Below, piece by piece: positions 16,680-24,837 of a DNA stretch of 48,956 nucleotides. This DNA comes from Patescibacteria group bacterium (lineage in GTDB: Bacteria > Patescibacteriota > JABMPQ01 > JAQVVF01): positions 1 through 48,956 of the forward strand of contig JAQVVF010000008.1 of NCBI GenBank assembly GCA_028699085.1. Reading direction: 5' to 3'. Numbering within the stretch: position 1 is the first letter of the stretch; each line of letters starts with the position of its first letter. A program made the translations under genes and the position numbers. The notes beneath the pieces are model-generated. The model was not told where the DNA came from, searched no databases, and saw only the letters and a program-made list of their open reading frames with translations.

Positions 16680-18815
16680 CTAAACTTTTTTTAATTTTGC
16701 ATATTCTAAAGCAAGTTTTTTAATTCCTATTTTTTCGAAAATCACAGTAATTAAATCTTCGTTAAAACCGATAACCATGCCTTTGCCAAATTCGGCATGT
16801 TTGACTTTATCGCCTGATTTAAATTCACAATCTTTTTTATTGTCTTGATAAATGACTTTTTGGTTGAATGACTTTGAATGGCTATCAAGGTTTTTCTTGG
16901 GAATATCTTCAATAAAACGAGATACTGGATTGGCCTGCATTTGTCCAAAGATTTCTCTTGTTTTAGCAAAAATTAGATAGAGTTTTTCTTTGGCGCGGGT
17001 CATAGCAACATAGCACAATCTTCTCTCTTCTTCAAGCTCTTCTTGGGATGCAAGCGCTCTTGAATGAGGAAAGAGATTTTCTTCTAATCCAACAATAAAA
17101 ACATTACTGAATTCCAGACCTTTAGCAGAATGCATAGTCATTAAGACAACTGAATTATTTTCATCATTGACCTCATCTGTATCAGAAACTAAGGCAATTT
17201 CTTCTAAAAATTTTGCTAAACCATCTTTATTATTATCGTATTTTGAGGCAACTGTTTTTAATTCCTGAATATTTTCCCATCGATATTCGCCTTCTTCTGA
17301 TCCGTCTAAAATAAATTCCTTAAAACCTATTTTCACCAATAATAAATCAATTAATGAAGTTAAATTAATTGTTTTTGATTTAGCATTCAAATATTCCATG
17401 ATTAAGCCGAATTGGTTCAAATTATTTTTTGTTTGTGTGGAAACGCCAGTTAATTTTTCGGAAGCAATAGCTGCTTTGATATAATCAATTTTATTTTGCT
17501 TGGCATATTTTTCTAGAGCTCCTAAAGTTTTGGCGCCAATTCTTCTTGGAGGAGTATTTATAATACGACCTAAGCCAACTGTATCTTTGAAAGAATTTAT
17601 AACGCGAAGATAAGCAATAATGTCTTTGATTTCTTTGCGTTCATAAAATTTTAAGCCACCAATTATTTTATATGGGATATCATGTTTTAAAAAGTTTTCT
17701 TCCAAGGCACGCGATTGAGCATTGGTGCGATATAGGACGACAAATCTATTGTATGGCTGTTTAGAATTGTTAATTTCATTAATAATAAAATTTGCTTCTT
17801 CTTGTTCATCCTCGGCTTCAAATAAAATCGGCTTGTCGCCTTTTTCATTATCTGTCCATAATTTTTTGTCTTTTTTATTTTTATTTTTTTCGATTATACA
17901 ATGAGCAACATCCAAAATATTTTGAGTGGAACGATAATTTTGTTCTAGCTTTAATGTTTTTGCTTTTTTAAAATCTTTTTCAAAATTCAAAATATTGGAA
18001 ATATCAGCACCACGCCAACTATAAATTGACTGCCAATCATCGCCAACAACAGTAATGTTTTGATAACGTTTTGATAATAAATTAACTAACAGATATTGAG
18101 CTTTGTTGGTATCTTGATATTCGTCAACTAAAACGTATTTAAATTGATTTTGATATTTGACTAAAACCTGTGGAAATTTTTGAAAGATTTTAATTGTCAT
18201 CATGATTAGATCATCAAAATCAAGAGCATTATTTTCTTTCAAAAAAGATTGATAGACTTCATAAGTTTCGCCTGCTACTTCCTCGATAAATTCATTAGAT
18301 TTATTTTTTAAATCATTTGGTTCTAATAAATCATTTTTAGCGCTAGAAATTATAGAATGAATAATCCTTGGATTTATTTCATTAGTATTATAATTTAATT
18401 TTCTCATTGATTGCTTGATTGCTGATAACTGATCTTCTGAATCATAGATATTGAAATTTCTGCTATAACCTAAATGCTCAATTTCTATTTTTAAAATTCT
18501 GACACAAACTGCGTGAAAAGTGCCTAAAAAAGGCAGTTTATAATCAATCTTTTTTTGATCGATTGATCTGGTGGGAAGCTTGAGGCTAGAAATTAATTTG
18601 CTAACACGCTCTTTCATCTCTTGAGCTGCTTTATTAGTAAAAGTAACTGCCAAAATATGATAAGGAGATACGCCATTAGCAATTAGATAAGCAATGCGAT
18701 GGGTTAATGTTTTTGTCTTGCCAGAACCTGCACCAGCTAAAATCAAAAGAGGACCGTTTTGATGCAAAACAGCCTGTTTTTGAATGTCGTTAAGTTGATT
18801 TAAGATTTGATTCAT
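16680..18815 (-). CDS. uvrD: UvrD/PcrA-family SF1A DNA helicase
   Basis: 711 residues. All SF1A motifs are present in order: Q-motif region LNDIQKQAV, Walker A LAGAGSGKTKTL (about 26-37), VDEYQDTN (motif II), GDDWQSIYSWRGAD (III), NYRSTQNIL (IV), MTMHSAKGLEF (V) and VAMTRAKEKLYL (VI). The C-terminal 45 residues (GDKVKHAEFGKGMVIGF) form the Tudor-like domain typical of PcrA/UvrD. The 3'-5' helicase acts in nucleotide-excision and mismatch repair and in removing RecA or stalled polymerase. First gene of the uvrD-rsmA unit. The promoter puts the transcript start at or next to the ATG, so it is probably leaderless. Confidence 0.96.
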   Translation of the reverse strand: MNQILNQLNDIQKQAVLHQNGPLLILAGAGSGKTKTLTHRIAYLIANGVSPYHILAVTFTNKAAQEMKERVSKLISSLKLPTRSIDQKKIDYKLPFLGTFHAVCVRILKIEIEHLGYSRNFNIYDSEDQLSAIKQSMRKLNYNTNEINPRIIHSIISSAKNDLLEPNDLKNKSNEFIEEVAGETYEVYQSFLKENNALDFDDLIMMTIKIFQKFPQVLVKYQNQFKYVLVDEYQDTNKAQYLLVNLLSKRYQNITVVGDDWQSIYSWRGADISNILNFEKDFKKAKTLKLEQNYRSTQNILDVAHCIIEKNKNKKDKKLWTDNEKGDKPILFEAEDEQEEANFIINEINNSKQPYNRFVVLYRTNAQSRALEENFLKHDIPYKIIGGLKFYERKEIKDIIAYLRVINSFKDTVGLGRIINTPPRRIGAKTLGALEKYAKQNKIDYIKAAIASEKLTGVSTQTKNNLNQFGLIMEYLNAKSKTINLTSLIDLLLVKIGFKEFILDGSEEGEYRWENIQELKTVASKYDNNKDGLAKFLEEIALVSDTDEVNDENNSVVLMTMHSAKGLEFSNVFIVGLEENLFPHSRALASQEELEEERRLCYVAMTRAKEKLYLIFAKTREIFGQMQANPVSRFIEDIPKKNLDSHSKSFNQKVIYQDNKKDCEFKSGDKVKHAEFGKGMVIGFNEDLITVIFEKIGIKKLALEYAKLKKV

Positions 18816-18821
18816 GAAATG

Positions 18822-18850
18822 ATTTTAACAATTTAATAACCAAGATACAA
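18822..18850 (-). promoter_or_regulatory. Promoter of uvrD-rsmA
   Basis: On the minus strand: TTGTAT, 17 nt, TAAAAT; the -10 ends 7 nt before the ATG at 18815. The start site would fall on or within a base or two of the ATG, giving a leaderless mRNA. Confidence 0.6.
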
Positions 18851-18990
18851 GACACAAATAATATTCAAAAATCAAATTAAAATAATCAAACTCGTCGCTT
18901 TTGATTATTGATTATTTTAATTTGAAATTTGTTTGATTAATAATTTTGCAATCCAAAATTATTAATTGTTTCTTGGATATTGAATATAAT
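18831..18990. repeat. AT-rich inverted repeat (subfamily D)
   Basis: Arms share AATTAAAATAATCAA, with ATAACCAAGATACAAGACAC on the left and ATCCAAGAAACAATTAATAA on the reverse complement of the right; the centre is CTCGTCGCTTTTG. With the GC-rich hairpins at 18998-19063 and the terminator at 19071-19101, it accounts for the gene-free stretch 18816-19120. No ORF of substance. Confidence 0.65.
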
Positions 18991-18997
18991 TTTAAAA

Positions 18998-19063
18998 GGC
19001 GGAGACAAGCTCCGCCCATACGCGAAAATTGTATTCACGTAGGGGCGGAGTTTATCTCCGCCC
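18998..19063. repeat. Paired GC-rich palindromes (REP-like element)
   Basis: Two hairpins, GGCGGAG-acaag-CTCCGCC (18998-19016) and GGGCGGAG-tttat-CTCCGCCC (19043-19063), lie tail to tail. Between them CCCaTACGcGAA pairs with TTCaCGTAgGGG, so the whole 66 nt can form one cruciform. Its GC content stands out from the AT-rich surroundings. The GTAGGGGCGG-type core resembles repetitive palindromes seen in many bacterial genomes. Confidence 0.7.
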
Positions 19064-19070
19064 TGATATT

Positions 19071-19101
19071 AAAAAAGGCGAGAAATTATTCTCGCCTTTT
19101 T
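19071..19101 (-). terminator. Intrinsic terminator downstream of hup
   Basis: AAAAAAGGCGAG-aaattatt-CTCGCCTTTTT: a GC-rich stem with A/T tracts on both sides, 20 nt after the hup stop. It could work in both directions. Confidence 0.85.
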
Positions 19102-19120
19102 AGATATTCAAAACTTATTA

Positions 19121-19402
19121 TTAAATTGCTCGTAATTTATCTTTAAGTGTTTTGCCAGCTGTAAATTTTGGCAGTTTCATTGCTGGAATAGTGATTCTTT
19201 GTTTTGGATTTTGAGGATTGACACCTTCTCTCTCCTTTCTATCTGAAACTGAAAAAGTACCAAAACCAGTAACAGCGACTTTGTTTCCTTGTTTTAATTC
19301 TTCGGTGACGATCTCAACAAATGTTGAAATGTATTTGTCTGTCTCTCTTTTTGAAATTCCAAGCTTGGCTGACAATTTTTCAATCAATGCCATCTTAGTC
19401 AT
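19121..19402 (-). CDS. hup: HU-family nucleoid DNA-binding protein
   Basis: 93 residues from MTKMALIEKLS, the usual HU length. The core motif GNKVAVTGFGTFSVSDRKER (about 46-65) and the arm NPKQRITIPAMKLPKFTAGK match the DNA-bending HU/IHF family. The track ORF starts six codons upstream (MRGGDC). That segment is in fact the ribosome-binding site GAGAGGGGGTGAT just before the ATG at 19402, which decides the start. This is one of only three genes in the window with a strong Shine-Dalgarno site, consistent with high expression. It has its own promoter and terminator. Confidence 0.95.
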   Translation of the reverse strand: MTKMALIEKLSAKLGISKRETDKYISTFVEIVTEELKQGNKVAVTGFGTFSVSDRKEREGVNPQNPKQRITIPAMKLPKFTAGKTLKDKLRAI

Positions 19403-19405
19403 ACA

Positions 19406-19418
19406 ATCACCCCCTCTC
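19406..19418 (-). promoter_or_regulatory. Strong ribosome-binding site of hup
   Basis: On the minus strand GAGAGGGGGTGAT lies 3 nt before ATG. It is one base off the ideal AGGAGGTGAT pairing. It fixes the HU start and contrasts with nearly all other genes here, which have none. Confidence 0.85.
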
Positions 19419-19439
19419 AAAAAATTAGATTTATAAAAT

Positions 19440-19590
19440 TAAATAACCAAGAAACAAGATGCAAACAATATTCAATAACCAATTTCCAATTTCCAAAATC
19501 GTTGTTTCTTTAAGTTTGATTATTTTAATTTGAGATTTGTTTGTTTCTTGATTAAAAATTTTGAATGCAAAATTTTTAATTGGTTATTGG
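19440..19590. repeat. AT-rich inverted repeat in the hup leader (subfamily D)
   Basis: Left arm ATAACCAAGAAACAAGATGC; reverse complement of the right arm ATCAAGAAACAAACAAATCT, then TCAAATTAAAATAATCAAAC. These words are shared with the copy at 18831-18990. It lies between the hup promoter and the hup start, so the hup mRNA would carry it in a leader of about 190 nt. Confidence 0.65.
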
Positions 19591-19598
19591 TTATTTTT

Positions 19599-19627
19599 AG
19601 TATAAACAAGGCAAAAACTAATAGCAA
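19599..19627 (-). promoter_or_regulatory. Promoter of hup
   Basis: On the minus strand: TTGCTA, 17 nt, TATACT. It lies just downstream of galT, so hup can be transcribed on its own. Confidence 0.6.
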
Positions 19628-19651
19628 CAACGATTTTGTTGATAACTTTTT

Positions 19652-20716
19652 TTATTCAGCATCTCGCAATAGCTTGGCTGCTTGTTCTGGCTCGACTGTT
19701 GAAATTTCGATGCCTGTTGACAATTCGAATCCAGCCCAAATTGTGACTTTCGGTAAAATCTCAATGTGCCAGTGATAATGATCATGATTTTGTTCATCAG
19801 CAGGAGCAGTATGAATAAAAAAGTTAAATGGCGGATCATTCAAGGCCTGATAAATTTTGTTTAAAGAAAATTTTAATGCTTTTGCTAAACTAATTTTTTC
19901 ATTTTCTTCAATTCTTTCAAAATATGGCGAATGAAGTTTTGGATAAATTCTAACTTCAAAAGCAACAACAGATGTAAACGGACAGACAGCAATAAAATTT
20001 TCATTTTCAAAGATAACTCTGGTTTTTTCTTTTCTTTCCCATTCTATAATTTCACAATGCGGACATTTGCCATGTTCTTCAAAATATTTTCTTGAACCAT
20101 GCAAAGAATTACGAATATCTTTTGGAATTACTGGAATCGCAAAAAGCTGGGAATGAGGATGAGCAATCGAGGCACCAGCTTCTGGTCGATGATTATGAAT
20201 TATGGAAATATAATCAATGTGAGGCTCTTTTGCTAAAGCAAGATAACGAGATTGAAAAACATCAATTATTTCTTTAACTCTCTCATCTGGCAATTGGCCA
20301 TAAGTTTTGTTATGAGAGGCTGGAATGATTACTTCATGATAACCATAGCCTGGTAAAACTCTGTAAGGACCAACTAATTTTTCCTTAAAATCCACGTCCT
20401 TTACAAAGGCTGGAAATTTATTTTGAATATCAATTATACTATAAGGCTCTTTTTTCCAAGTCGGCAAAGGTGCTCCTTCTTTTTTTAATTCATCAAGATA
20501 TGGATCTTTTGAAGTTAGAGGGTGAATTAATGAGACTTGAACACCTTGTTGCTTGTCAAAATTGCAAAAGGGACACTCTTCTTTTGGTTGCTCTAAAACA
20601 GCTGCTTTTAGACCTTCGTAAGATTTTGGTCTTTTCGATCTGCCCGATGCAATGACTACCCAGTTTTTGGAGACAATGTCTTGGCGTAATTCTGATGGAT
20701 GTTGATTATTCGGCAT
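19652..20716 (-). CDS. galT: Galactose-1-phosphate uridylyltransferase-family protein
   Basis: 354 residues. Two HIT-like halves. A zinc-site pair CPFC (about 48-51) and the nucleophile block HPHSQ near 180 (HxH with covalent-nucleotidyl His) are preceded by IIHNHRPEAGASIAHPHSQL; a second CPHC follows near 213. The C-terminal HWHIEILPKVT is typical. The family moves UMP between UDP-glucose and galactose-1-phosphate in the Leloir pathway. Related enzymes use ADP-glucose or other sugar phosphates, and no galK or galE is in view, so the exact substrate is uncertain. Its own promoter lies upstream at 20776-20804. Confidence 0.88.
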   Translation of the reverse strand: MPNNQHPSELRQDIVSKNWVVIASGRSKRPKSYEGLKAAVLEQPKEECPFCNFDKQQGVQVSLIHPLTSKDPYLDELKKEGAPLPTWKKEPYSIIDIQNKFPAFVKDVDFKEKLVGPYRVLPGYGYHEVIIPASHNKTYGQLPDERVKEIIDVFQSRYLALAKEPHIDYISIIHNHRPEAGASIAHPHSQLFAIPVIPKDIRNSLHGSRKYFEEHGKCPHCEIIEWERKEKTRVIFENENFIAVCPFTSVVAFEVRIYPKLHSPYFERIEENEKISLAKALKFSLNKIYQALNDPPFNFFIHTAPADEQNHDHYHWHIEILPKVTIWAGFELSTGIEISTVEPEQAAKLLRDAE

Positions 20717-20775
20717 AATTTTAAATTTTTAATTTTTATTAAATTTTTAGTGACAAATTTTAAAACCTTAGCATT

Positions 20776-20804
20776 ATTTTAACTTATTTTGAAGGAAAGA
20801 ACAA
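20776..20804 (-). promoter_or_regulatory. Promoter of galT
   Basis: On the minus strand: TTGTTC, 17 nt, TAAAAT, about 60 nt before the galT ATG. The leader between carries a half copy of the AT-rich repeat (TTTAATAAAAATTAAAAATT at about 20722-20750). Confidence 0.6.
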
Positions 20805-20810
20805 TTTTAA

Positions 20811-20831
20811 AGCAGAGCCTTTAGCTCTGCT
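20811..20831 (-). terminator. Hairpin terminator after the 1270-residue surface-protein gene
   Basis: GCAGAGC-taaag-GCTCTGC on the minus strand, followed by TTTAAAATTG. The stem is good and the U-tract short; it is the only hairpin between this gene and galT. Confidence 0.6.
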
Positions 20832-20858
20832 ATTTTGCAAATAATTTATTAAAAATAA

Positions 20859-23800
20859 TTATAGCTGAAACGCATCCTTATCTGCAATTACAAACTTTGC
20901 TTTAGAAAGAGAAGTAAAATGATAGATTGGGGCAAAGTTTTGGTTGCTGCCTTTCTTAGTTTTAGCAATCGATGTTGGTCTTAGATAGTAGTTCCTAATT
21001 TTGAATTTTAAATTGTTTTTTTGTAAGTTTTGATAGACTGGATATGGACCTTGCCAATTGCCTTTTCGATCTTTGATAAAAAGACGGAGATTCTTTTCTT
21101 TAAGCTTGTTTTTCTTTAGCTTTTTTGTTTTGTAATGGAAAGTGATTTTGAAAGTAGTCTTGCGGATATTCCTGATGTTTGATTTTAGAACAAGATAAGC
21201 AGGATAGAGTTTTTTCTTGATGAAATGGCGGGAAGAATATTTCTTGTTTTTACGAATTAAAGTTAGATAAAGACCTTTAGAATTAGATGGCTTTTCATAG
21301 AAATAGACTTTGATGTCTTGTCCTTGATCTTGATATGTTCTTAACAAATTAGTTTGCTCTAAATTTAATGTTTGATTAAAATCAGTTGCCATAGAATCTA
21401 AAGCTGTAAAAGTCATTGCTTCAGACTGGTTAATCATTGTATTGCCAGCTAGATCTTTTGCATTTCTGACTGAAATATATCCAGAAGTGTTGGTATAGGA
21501 GCTGTCTAAAACAATATTTCCAGTCCATGTCTTTCCTGAATATGATGTTTGGACTACTCCATAGTTTTCAGTTCTTAAACCTGTAATCTCAACAACTGGC
21601 AATGCAGTTGTTAACATGTTTTCTGAAAAGACAATTGTTACTGTGACTAAACCAGCTTGAGCTGGATTTGGAGTATAGGAAATTGAAGAAATAGTTGGTA
21701 GAATGCTTTCAACTTGAAATGTCGAAGCAGTTAGATCAGGCAACATTGTATTTCCAGCAATATCTTTAGCGCCTGTTACAGAGATCGTTGCTATTGCATC
21801 TTCATTGTCAGAATTTAGAGTAAAAGTGCCATACCAAATAGCAGAGCCATAAATATTCTGGCTGACTGTGTAAGAACTAGCAAGACCATTGATCACTACT
21901 GTTGGCGTAACAGTTGTATCCATGGCTTGCGAAAAGTAAAGAATGACTCCTACTGTTCCAGGGATAGCTGGATTAGGATTAACAATGACTGAAGTAAGAT
22001 ATGGAGCAATAGTATTAACTTCAAAAGTACCAGCTGAAATATCAGCTAGCATTGTATTGCCAGCTAAATCTTTTGCGCCTGCAACAGAGATTACAGCAGT
22101 TGTGATTTCATTATCATCAAGTAAATTAAAAGTGCCAGTCCACAAATTACCATAGCTAGTTTGAGCTACAAGATATGGACTGCTTGTCAAACCTGTGACT
22201 GTAACTGTTGGTGAAACAGTTGTATCCATTGTTTCCGAGAATACCAAACTAACTGTTACATTTCCAGGCTTAGCTGGATCAGGATTCGCTATCGCTGATG
22301 TGACTGTTGGTGCTGTTTCATCAAGAATGATTGTACTAGAAATGCCAGTGCTTTCTGAAAGAAGCTTGTCTCTGTATTTGACATAGACTGTCTTTGTCCC
22401 ATCGCCAGAAGATAATGTAAAGTTCTTTGATGTTGCATAAGTTTCCCAACTAGCGCCAACAAATGTCGGATCTTCTGAAACCATCATCTGATATGCATCA
22501 GACGAGGCTGATAAAGCTAAAGTAACAGCAGTTGTATTTGTATAACTTGCTCCGGAATTAATTGCAATTGACGTGGAAGTCGGGGCGGAGCCGAAAATAT
22601 GGAAAAGAAAATAGTAAGTGTTATAAGGATTAGGATTATTACTATCGTAACCGATTATATGTGCAGTATCGTCACTAGCTAAAGCCAGACTAGGCTTGTA
22701 ACCAAATAAAGAGTGATCACTTAAAGATTCAACAATCCATAAGTTACTTTTATAACCAAATTTCAAGAATTTGGTAACTTGGTCAAAATATGAAATCATA
22801 GGAATATTTTGACTGTTCAGTTTCAAAGTAACAGAATCACCATAACTTGCATCAGTATCAACGAATTCAGTATGCCAACCATTGATATCTTTGTAAGCAT
22901 ATTTTACTTTAAAATTAGTAGCATCATAATATGCAATATGTGGATAATCAAAGCTATCCAAATCAAGAGAAGCATAAGTGCCGACTGAACCACCAGAATC
23001 AACAGTTTCTGTATGCCAGCCAGTACCATCTTTGTAGGCATAAATAAGATCGGCAGTAGAAGAACCATAATAACTAACACAAGGATAATTAGCGGAATTA
23101 ATTGCAATTGAAGTTTGACTGCCAGCGCCAATATTTTCACTATGCCAACCAGTACCATCTTTGTAAGCATGTTTAACTTGACCTGAATTATAATAACTAA
23201 TATGCGGATAGTTAGATTGATCTATCACAATCGAGTTATAAGTTCCACCGGAAGTATCAACTGTTTCTAAATGCCAACCCGATATATCTTGGTAAGCATA
23301 TTCAAGATCATCATTTACTCCATCATAATAGCTGATATGGCTATAATTATTTTGATCAAGAGCAATGCTGGAATAGGGGGAATTATTTATACTAGTGCTT
23401 TTATCAACAATAGCTTCATTCCAACCATACTCATTTTCATAAGTATAATTCAAACGATAATTAGTAGGAGAGCTAATATGAACTAGATTATTACTATCAA
23501 CAGCAATCGCAGACGTCTGACCAGGATACTGATATCGATAATCATCTAGATTCCAAACTGTAGTATAATAAGCACGTATTAAATTATTGTAGTTATATGT
23601 AATTTGAGGCAAGCCAGTTGAAGTTAGATCAATTGAAGTCGGATAAGAATAAGAAGCATTAGTGCTAACTGTCGCATAATTCCAAGCTCCAGCATCTTTG
23701 TAAGTATATTTAAGATCATAATTCGTCACATCACTATAACTAATATGGGGACGATTAGAACTATCTGTAACAATTGAAGTAGACCGACCGATATCTGCTG

Positions 23801-24671
23801 AACTTGAATCAACTGTTTCTACTGCCCAAGCTCCACCACTAACTTTGAAAGCATATTTGAGATCTTTATTGGTATTATCATAATAACTGATATGGGGCTG
23901 ATTTAATGAATCAACAGCAATCGAGTTATATTGCCCAACATCACCTCCAAAATCAACAGTTTCTTCATGCCAACCAGAACCATTTTTGTAAAAATAAAAA
24001 AGATCATATCCTGCCGGATAGTTATAATAGCTGATATGAGGATAATTAGAAGAATCTAAAGCTATGGAAAGATAAATACCAAAATTAAGAAATGTATTTG
24101 ATTTAATAGTTTCATAATGCCAACCAGAAACATCTTTATATACATATCTTATATTTTGAGTAGTATAATTATTATCAATATAACAAATATGAGGATAACC
24201 ATTATTATCAATGGCAATAATAGACGAATTGATATATGCTCTATTATCAACAACTTCATAATGCCAACCTGAAGCATCTTGATAAGCATAGCGAAGATAA
24301 TAACTAGTTGTATCTATATAACTAATATGCGCGTAGCCATTACTGTCAAGACCTAAAGAAAAAGTTTGAGAAGTTCCATTATAATGAGCATAGCTAGCAT
24401 CAGGTTCAAGAACTTGATAATAAAATTGACCATTAGCGTCTTGATATCCATACTTTATTCTTTTTAGAAAACCATCATAAAAAGCAATACTATAACGGTC
24501 ATTACTTTTATTAATTTTTAAAAAAGCCATATAAGAAGAAAATTGATTAGTATAATCAATTTTCTCCGTAGTCAGCGCCATCGCATCATTAGAAGGCAAA
24601 CCAAAAAAGACAGCAAATAAGCTTATGCTGATAAGACAAAAAAATGAAAAAATTAATATTTTTTTAATCAT
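20859..24671 (-). CDS. Giant secreted surface protein: propeller-like repeats, Ig-like repeats, basic C-terminus
   Basis: 1270 residues with signal peptide 1-32 (ends DAMA). Residues about 50-690 hold a dozen or more units of 42-48 residues with the pattern HISYYD...LKYAYKD..GWH.ETVDS (for example HIAYYDATNFKVKYAYKD), resembling beta-propeller or BNR-like blades. Then a segment of Big-like character, and from about 790 to 1080 three copies of an SbsA/Big-type Ig repeat with VFSETMDTTVSPTVTVTGL and AKDLAGNTM. The C-terminal 170 residues are Lys/Arg-rich and beta-patterned. Likely an adhesin or surface-layer-type protein; no enzymatic motif. Expressed alone from a promoter abutting a GAA microsatellite. 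Confidence 0.8.
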   Translation of the reverse strand: MIKKILIFSFFCLISISLFAVFFGLPSNDAMALTTEKIDYTNQFSSYMAFLKINKSNDRYSIAFYDGFLKRIKYGYQDANGQFYYQVLEPDASYAHYNGTSQTFSLGLDSNGYAHISYIDTTSYYLRYAYQDASGWHYEVVDNRAYINSSIIAIDNNGYPHICYIDNNYTTQNIRYVYKDVSGWHYETIKSNTFLNFGIYLSIALDSSNYPHISYYNYPAGYDLFYFYKNGSGWHEETVDFGGDVGQYNSIAVDSLNQPHISYYDNTNKDLKYAFKVSGGAWAVETVDSSSADIGRSTSIVTDSSNRPHISYSDVTNYDLKYTYKDAGAWNYATVSTNASYSYPTSIDLTSTGLPQITYNYNNLIRAYYTTVWNLDDYRYQYPGQTSAIAVDSNNLVHISSPTNYRLNYTYENEYGWNEAIVDKSTSINNSPYSSIALDQNNYSHISYYDGVNDDLEYAYQDISGWHLETVDTSGGTYNSIVIDQSNYPHISYYNSGQVKHAYKDGTGWHSENIGAGSQTSIAINSANYPCVSYYGSSTADLIYAYKDGTGWHTETVDSGGSVGTYASLDLDSFDYPHIAYYDATNFKVKYAYKDINGWHTEFVDTDASYGDSVTLKLNSQNIPMISYFDQVTKFLKFGYKSNLWIVESLSDHSLFGYKPSLALASDDTAHIIGYDSNNPNPYNTYYFLFHIFGSAPTSTSIAINSGASYTNTTAVTLALSASSDAYQMMVSEDPTFVGASWETYATSKNFTLSSGDGTKTVYVKYRDKLLSESTGISSTIILDETAPTVTSAIANPDPAKPGNVTVSLVFSETMDTTVSPTVTVTGLTSSPYLVAQTSYGNLWTGTFNLLDDNEITTAVISVAGAKDLAGNTMLADISAGTFEVNTIAPYLTSVIVNPNPAIPGTVGVILYFSQAMDTTVTPTVVINGLASSYTVSQNIYGSAIWYGTFTLNSDNEDAIATISVTGAKDIAGNTMLPDLTASTFQVESILPTISSISYTPNPAQAGLVTVTIVFSENMLTTALPVVEITGLRTENYGVVQTSYSGKTWTGNIVLDSSYTNTSGYISVRNAKDLAGNTMINQSEAMTFTALDSMATDFNQTLNLEQTNLLRTYQDQGQDIKVYFYEKPSNSKGLYLTLIRKNKKYSSRHFIKKKLYPAYLVLKSNIRNIRKTTFKITFHYKTKKLKKNKLKEKNLRLFIKDRKGNWQGPYPVYQNLQKNNLKFKIRNYYLRPTSIAKTKKGSNQNFAPIYHFTSLSKAKFVIADKDAFQL

Positions 24672-24716
24672 CTTGCTTTTTGTTTTTTATTCGTCCCCCT
24701 AATATCAATATTGATT

Positions 24717-24725
24717 ATTATACCA
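24717..24725 (-). promoter_or_regulatory. Extended -10 promoter of the surface protein
   Basis: On the minus strand TGGTATAAT, about 45 nt before the ATG. The expected -35 position lies inside the TTC/GAA microsatellite. A perfect 12-bp palindrome ATCAATATTGAT (24704-24715) sits at the start-site region and may be an operator. Confidence 0.65.
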
Positions 24726-24727
24726 CA

Positions 24728-24760
24728 GAAGAAGAAGAAGAAGAAGAAGAAGAAGAAGAA
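24728..24760. repeat. (GAA)11 microsatellite in promoter region
   Basis: Eleven perfect GAA units on the plus strand, directly upstream of the extended -10 element of the surface-protein gene on the minus strand. See findings for the phase-variation hypothesis. Confidence 0.95.
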
Positions 24761-24790
24761 ACAAGAGCAAAATAAAAGTTATCCACAATT

Positions 24791-24822
24791 AAAAAAACTA
24801 ATCAACAATGATTAGCTTTTTT
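24791..24822 (-). terminator. Terminator of the rny-ymdB unit
   Basis: On the minus strand AAAAAAG-CTAATCA-ttgt-TGATTAG-TTTTTTT. It follows the ymdB stop by about 15 nt. A perfect DnaA box TTATCCACA sits beside it at 24779-24787. Confidence 0.75.
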
Positions 24823-24837
24823 AATATTTAATTATGT

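Noticed and set aside
18946-19146. 66-aa plus-strand ORF
   Set aside because: It is a reading of the GC-rich palindromes and the hup terminator, with no start signals.
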